DNA from: Planctomycetaceae bacterium
Lineage (GTDB): Bacteria; Planctomycetota; Phycisphaerae; Phycisphaerales; SM1A02
DNA length: 64,000 bases
Direction of reading: 5' to 3'
Assembly (NCBI GenBank): GCA_027490145.1
Contig: JAIXYQ010000010.1
Span: 62,001 to 126,000, forward strand
Part shown: positions 60,210-64,000 of the stretch, in pieces
Position numbering within the stretch: position 1 is the first letter of the stretch
Layout of the letters: every line of letters starts with the position of its first letter
Program-made: the position numbers and the translations under genes
Notes under the pieces: model-generated
What the model was told of the DNA's origin: nothing
Database searches by the model: none
The model's input: the letters and a program-made list of their open reading frames with translations, nothing else

Positions 60210-63200
60210 ATGCGACGCGCACTCACCTTGGCCTTCCTCGAACTCCGCACCGCCTGGCGACGGCCGTCGCTGTGGATGTTCCTGGCGATCCTGCTCCTCC
60301 TGAACCTCGGCTTCTCGGCAGGGCAGGTCACGATCGGCGCCGGCAGCCGGGTCGCCGGCGGGGAACGCGCCTTCCTGAACAGCGAGTTCAACCTCGCGTT
60401 CATGGACATGCTGGTCTTTGCGCTGTTCTGGGTCTTCTTCGTCTGCACGGCGTTCGGGAACGCGCCGACCGAGGACGATGCCCTGCGCGTCATCCCGATC
60501 GTCGGCAGCACCGGCCTCACGCCGCGCGAGTACGTGGTGGGCAGGTGGCTCGGCGTGGCCTCGACGTACCTCGTCCTGGTGTCGGCCAACCTGCTGCTGC
60601 AGGTCCTCTTCTTCGAGTTCTATCCCGTCGAGGAGCCCGAGAAGGTGCGTGGCGCCTTCGACCTCATGCACTACCTGCGGCCGATGCTGCTGTTCGTGGC
60701 ACTGCCGGCGCTCTCGCTCGGTGCGGTCGCGTTCGCCATCGGCGCCCTCACGCGCCAGGCGGTGCTGGTCTTTGCGCTCCCGGTGGCCATTCTCCTCGGC
60801 AGCATCTTCTTCCTGTGGGACTTCGCGCCGAGCTGGCTGCCCGCGTGGGCCGACCGTGCGCTCCAGGCCGTGGACATCGCCGGCTTCCGCTGGCTGAACG
60901 AGACGTACCTGAAGGTCGACCGCGGCGTGGCGTTCTACAACACGCAGCCACTGGCGCTCGATGGACTCATGATCGCGCAGCGCAGCGGCTTGGTCGTTGT
61001 GGGCGCCGCGGCCCTGCTCGTGGCTGCACGCCGCGAGGCGCGCCGATGGCGCTCGCCCTATCCGCTCACGGCAGCACGCATCGCCGCCGTGCTCGATGCC
61101 GCCGCGCGCACCGTGGTGATGGCGCCGCCACCGGGGGTCGATCGGGTTCCGCTGGCGTCGTTGGGGATGGTCCAGCGCACCGGCACGCTCCGTTCGGCAG
61201 CGCTTGCTGCGCTCCAGGCCTTCCGCGCCGAGGCGCGCGAGCTGCGCCGGTCGCCCGGGCTCTGGATCTTCGTCCCGCTGATCGCGCTGCAGTGCACAGG
61301 CTTCGTGTTCGTGCCAGGTCCGTTCGACACGCCGAACCTCGTCTCGGCAGGGACCTTCGCGGCCGAGTCCTACAACACCGTCACGCTGTTCTCGCTGCTG
61401 ATGGTCCTCTACTACTTCACCGAGAGCCTGGCGCGCGATGACCGCGTGCGAATCGGTGCGATCGTCGGCGCGAGCCCGGCACCCACCGGGGCTCTCGTGC
61501 TGGGCAGGATGCTCGCCTGTGCGCTGACCGTGGTGCTGACCGTGCTCGGCGCGGTGTGGATCACGGTGGCGATCGCGACTCTCGTGCAGGCGGTGCAGAC
61601 CGGGATCCTGCTCCCGCCCACGCCGCTGCCGTTCCTGCTGGCCTGGGGTGCGCTGCTCTCGGCCACGCTCTTCGCCTGGATGTGCTTCCTCACGCTTGCC
61701 TGGAGCCTCTTCCGCAACCGCTACGCGAGCTACCTCGCGGGGATCGGCGCGCTCGTGCTCACGGGGTGGTGCGTCACGCGCGGATGGATGAACTGGGTCT
61801 TCAACTGGCACCTGTGGGGCGGCATGCGGTGGACGGACTTCGAGGTGCTCCCGCTGGACCGCGGTGCGCTGCTCCTCAACCGGGTCTTCTGGGTGCTGGT
61901 CGGCCTGGTCATGCTCCACGCCGCGCTCGAGTGGTGGCGCCGTCGGACCCCGGATGCGCAGGGGATCACCTCGCGCCTGCAGTGGTCGTTGGCGTGGCGG
62001 CGCGCGGCACGCCTGCTGGTCTTCGGTGCACCGGCCGTCGCGTGCGGCACGGCCCTGGCCATGATGGTGCGGCAGGGGCCTGCGGGCGGCCCCACGGAGC
62101 GCCTGCAGCGGGACTACTTCGTGGCCAACGACCGGACCTGGCGCGATGCGCCGCAGCCGCTCATCACCGGCGCAGCCTTGGACCTGACGGTCGATCCCGA
62201 GGCCGGCACCATCGCGGTCGATGGCACCTACGTGCTGACCAACCGTACCGACGTCCCGATGCGCCAGTTCGCGATCACGCCGAACACCACCTTCACGGGA
62301 CTGGAGTTCACCTTCGAGGGCGAAGCGTGGGACGCCGCGAAGGCAGCCAAGGAGCGCAAGCTCAGCCCATGGGCCCAGCGCGTCGCCAACAGCGCGGGGC
62401 TCTGGGTCTTCACCCCCAAGGAGCCGATCGCGCCCGGCGCGAGCGTCGAACTCGGGTTCACGCACGTCGCGCCCGGTCGCGGCACGCAGAAGAACCCCGC
62501 CGGCGCGGGAGAGTTCATCCTTCGTTCGGCGGTGCTCCTCAACAGCTTCGGTCCGAGCTTCCTGCCGATGGTTGGCTTCGTCGACGGCGTGGGCCAGGAT
62601 CCGCAGCGGACCCCGGAGCCCAAGCGTCCGGGCCCCGACGATTGGAAGAAGGTCACGAAGACTGCCTTCGGGACCGGCGGCGAGACCACCATGAAGGCCG
62701 TGGTCCGCGTGCCCGCCGAGTTCCGGGCCAACATGCCCGGCGTCTGCACGGCCGACACGGTCGCGGGCGGCGTGCGCACCATGCGCTGGGAGTCCGACCA
62801 CCCGATCATGGCGATCAACCTCGCGGCGGGGCGCTGGGAGGAAAGCCGCGGCAGGTCCACCGTCATCTGGCACCTGCCGCAGCACGGGTTCAACGTGCCC
62901 GTGATGCTCGAGGCGCTCGACGGCGCGCACGAGTGGTACTCCAGGTGGTTCTGGCCGTACCCGTGGAAGGAGCTGCGCATCAGCGAGTTCCCGGCGCTCG
63001 CCGGCTACGCACAGGGCTTCCCGACCAACATCGTCTTCAGCGAGGGGATCGGCTTCATGTCGAAGCCCACGCCCGAGCAGGACACGCCGTTCATGGTGAC
63101 CGCGCACGAGGCGGCGCACCAATGGTGGGGCAACATCCTGCGCCCGGGCGATGGTCCCGGGGGGAACATCCTCAGCGAGGGCATGGCGCACTGGTCCACG

Positions 63201-63947
63201 GCGCGCCTGACCCGCCAACTGCGTGGCGAACGCGCGCGCATGGCATTCATGCGCCAGATCGAGTTCGGCTATGGCAACGAGCGCAGCGCCGACGATGAGC
63301 TGCCCATGGTCGAGATCGACGGCTCACGCAACGGCGACGGCACGGTGACCTACGACAAGGGCGGCTGGGTGTTCTGGATGCTCATGGAGCACCTGGGCGA
63401 GGAGCGGATGGATGCGGGCGTCCGCGCCTTCATCGAGAGGTTCCTCCAGGGGCCGGATTTCCCGCTGCTCCAGGACTTCGTCGAGGCCATGCGTCCGCAC
63501 GCGCCCGATGCGGCCGCCTACGACGCCTTCGTCAAGCAGTGGTTCTTCGACGTGGTCGTGCCCGAGTTCAAGATCGAGTCGGCGACGACCACCGCACCGA
63601 CGGCACAGGGTGGTGCGTGGCGCACCGTGCTCTCGGTACGCAACGCCGGCACCGGCACCGTGCCGCTCGAGGTGGCCGTGACCAACGGCGAGGACCGCTG
63701 GCCCGAAACGAGCGTCACCCGGACGCCCGAGGAACGCGCGGCCGCGGCCAGGCAGCGGCCCGAGTACCTCGATGCACGCTCGCAGCGGACGATCGGTCCC
63801 GGTGAGACGGTCGAGCTGACCATCGAAAGCGCGTTCCGCCCGGAGAAGGCGATCATCGATCCCGACGTGCGGACGCTCATGCTCAACCGCAAGGGTGCAG
63901 AAACCACGGTTCGCAGTTCAGAGACGACGGCCGCAGCGACGCCCTGA
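60210..63947 (+). CDS. ABC-2 permease fused to an M1 family metallopeptidase
   Basis: A 1245-aa fusion. Residues 1-about 620 hold two ABC-2 type membrane halves (first helix at 18-38; further clusters near 65-85, 108-135, 155-205, then 345-560). Residues about 640-1245 form an M1 aminopeptidase-like domain, with EFPALAGYAQGFPTNIVFSEGIGF before zinc motif HEAAH (966-970) and the third ligand E990 in NILSEGMAHWS. The spacing is HEXXH-x19-E, one residue longer than the x18 of classical M1 enzymes. Similar permease/M1 fusions are known mainly in Bacteroidota. GGGGGA before the ATG at 60210 supports the start. It pairs with the ATPase just upstream. Confidence 0.9.
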   Translation: MRRALTLAFLELRTAWRRPSLWMFLAILLLLNLGFSAGQVTIGAGSRVAGGERAFLNSEFNLAFMDMLVFALFWVFFVCTAFGNAPTEDDALRVIPIVGSTGLTPREYVVGRWLGVASTYLVLVSANLLLQVLFFEFYPVEEPEKVRGAFDLMHYLRPMLLFVALPALSLGAVAFAIGALTRQAVLVFALPVAILLGSIFFLWDFAPSWLPAWADRALQAVDIAGFRWLNETYLKVDRGVAFYNTQPLALDGLMIAQRSGLVVVGAAALLVAARREARRWRSPYPLTAARIAAVLDAAARTVVMAPPPGVDRVPLASLGMVQRTGTLRSAALAALQAFRAEARELRRSPGLWIFVPLIALQCTGFVFVPGPFDTPNLVSAGTFAAESYNTVTLFSLLMVLYYFTESLARDDRVRIGAIVGASPAPTGALVLGRMLACALTVVLTVLGAVWITVAIATLVQAVQTGILLPPTPLPFLLAWGALLSATLFAWMCFLTLAWSLFRNRYASYLAGIGALVLTGWCVTRGWMNWVFNWHLWGGMRWTDFEVLPLDRGALLLNRVFWVLVGLVMLHAALEWWRRRTPDAQGITSRLQWSLAWRRAARLLVFGAPAVACGTALAMMVRQGPAGGPTERLQRDYFVANDRTWRDAPQPLITGAALDLTVDPEAGTIAVDGTYVLTNRTDVPMRQFAITPNTTFTGLEFTFEGEAWDAAKAAKERKLSPWAQRVANSAGLWVFTPKEPIAPGASVELGFTHVAPGRGTQKNPAGAGEFILRSAVLLNSFGPSFLPMVGFVDGVGQDPQRTPEPKRPGPDDWKKVTKTAFGTGGETTMKAVVRVPAEFRANMPGVCTADTVAGGVRTMRWESDHPIMAINLAAGRWEESRGRSTVIWHLPQHGFNVPVMLEALDGAHEWYSRWFWPYPWKELRISEFPALAGYAQGFPTNIVFSEGIGFMSKPTPEQDTPFMVTAHEAAHQWWGNILRPGDGPGGNILSEGMAHWSTARLTRQLRGERARMAFMRQIEFGYGNERSADDELPMVEIDGSRNGDGTVTYDKGGWVFWMLMEHLGEERMDAGVRAFIERFLQGPDFPLLQDFVEAMRPHAPDAAAYDAFVKQWFFDVVVPEFKIESATTTAPTAQGGAWRTVLSVRNAGTGTVPLEVAVTNGEDRWPETSVTRTPEERAAAARQRPEYLDARSQRTIGPGETVELTIESAFRPEKAIIDPDVRTLMLNRKGAETTVRSSETTAAATP

Positions 63948-64000
63948 CTCCATCACCTCGACGCACGACAGGCGTGCGTGTGGGCACCATCAGGGGCGAC
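63948..64000. other. Non-coding right edge
   Basis: 53 bp after the last stop. It contains CGACGCACGACAGGCGTGCGTG, which can fold into a small hairpin (CACGC-like arms) but has no T-tract. Nothing else is recognisable. Confidence 0.3.

Noticed and set aside
60150..63218. A 1022-codon minus-strand frame opposite the M1 fusion
   Set aside because: Arg/His/Glu/Ala-rich antisense shadow of a gene with intact catalytic motifs.

Overview
The window is a GC-rich chromosomal segment, almost fully coding, that most resembles a member of the Phycisphaerae (Planctomycetota). The strongest pointers are three secreted proteins with C-terminal EF-hand/dockerin-like tails of the 'DGD.V...DLG.LLGAWG' type, a Tat-exported Gfo/Idh/MocA oxidoreductase, a DUF1573-thioredoxin protein and an N-acyl-D-amino-acid deacylase. 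This placement is inference; no rRNA is present. I see no CRISPR array, prophage, insertion sequence or origin.

Layout. 1-7.5 kb: a lipoprotein cut by the window edge, a response regulator/HD-GYP phosphodiesterase, tRNA-Arg(TCG), fabI, a divergent MnmE-like GTPase overlapping coaX, a D-amino-acid transaminase, a BtpA-family protein and gap. 7.5-11.9 kb: a small SET-domain protein overlapping a 1305-aa synthetase laid out like epsilon-poly-lysine synthetase (adenylation, carrier, six membrane helices, three left-handed beta-helix domains). 12-18.4 kb: two secreted dockerin-tailed proteins (serine protease, PhoX-like) flanking cutC and two methyltransferases. 18.6-24.3 kb: a catalytically dead HtrA-like protein, an imelysin/di-haem oxidoreductase pair and a zinc-ribbon membrane protein. 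24.3-29.1 kb: an RhlE-type helicase with a long leader, an AbgT transporter and an OprB-like porin lacking a signal peptide. 29.2-36.1 kb: an L-fucose/L-fuconate-type catabolic operon with an ABC sugar importer; the five genes from ATPase to dehydratase are joined by four consecutive 4-bp overlaps. 36.2-50.2 kb: a Tat oxidoreductase, a serine hydrolase, an ABC-F protein, a lipoprotein, a D-aminoacylase, DUF1573-thioredoxin, a second SET protein, an acyltransferase, a CopA-type copper ATPase and an ATP-grasp enzyme. 50.3-55.2 kb: prfC and a 1-kb-repeat secreted protein with cohesin-like, HYR and dockerin-like parts. 55.5-64 kb: a DinB-like protein, a DeaD-type helicase and a PadR-controlled operon ending in an ABC permease fused to an M1 metallopeptidase.

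Two window-wide signals stand out. First, about twenty genes have a TANNNT hexamer ending 6-8 nt before an ATG or GTG and no Shine-Dalgarno sequence. This is the arrangement expected for leaderless mRNAs, and two gene pairs have divergent hexamers 12 bp apart or overlapping. Genes for fabI, gap, cutC, abgT and the secreted proteins instead have Shine-Dalgarno leaders. Second, the terminator-like hairpins share a TTTC(C)ATTGG-type tail, and one follows each dockerin-tailed gene.

The most promising possible new system is the SET protein plus poly-lysine-synthetase-like enzyme. A lysine-methyltransferase fold is translationally overlapped with an enzyme whose adenylation domain looks suited to a basic amino acid.
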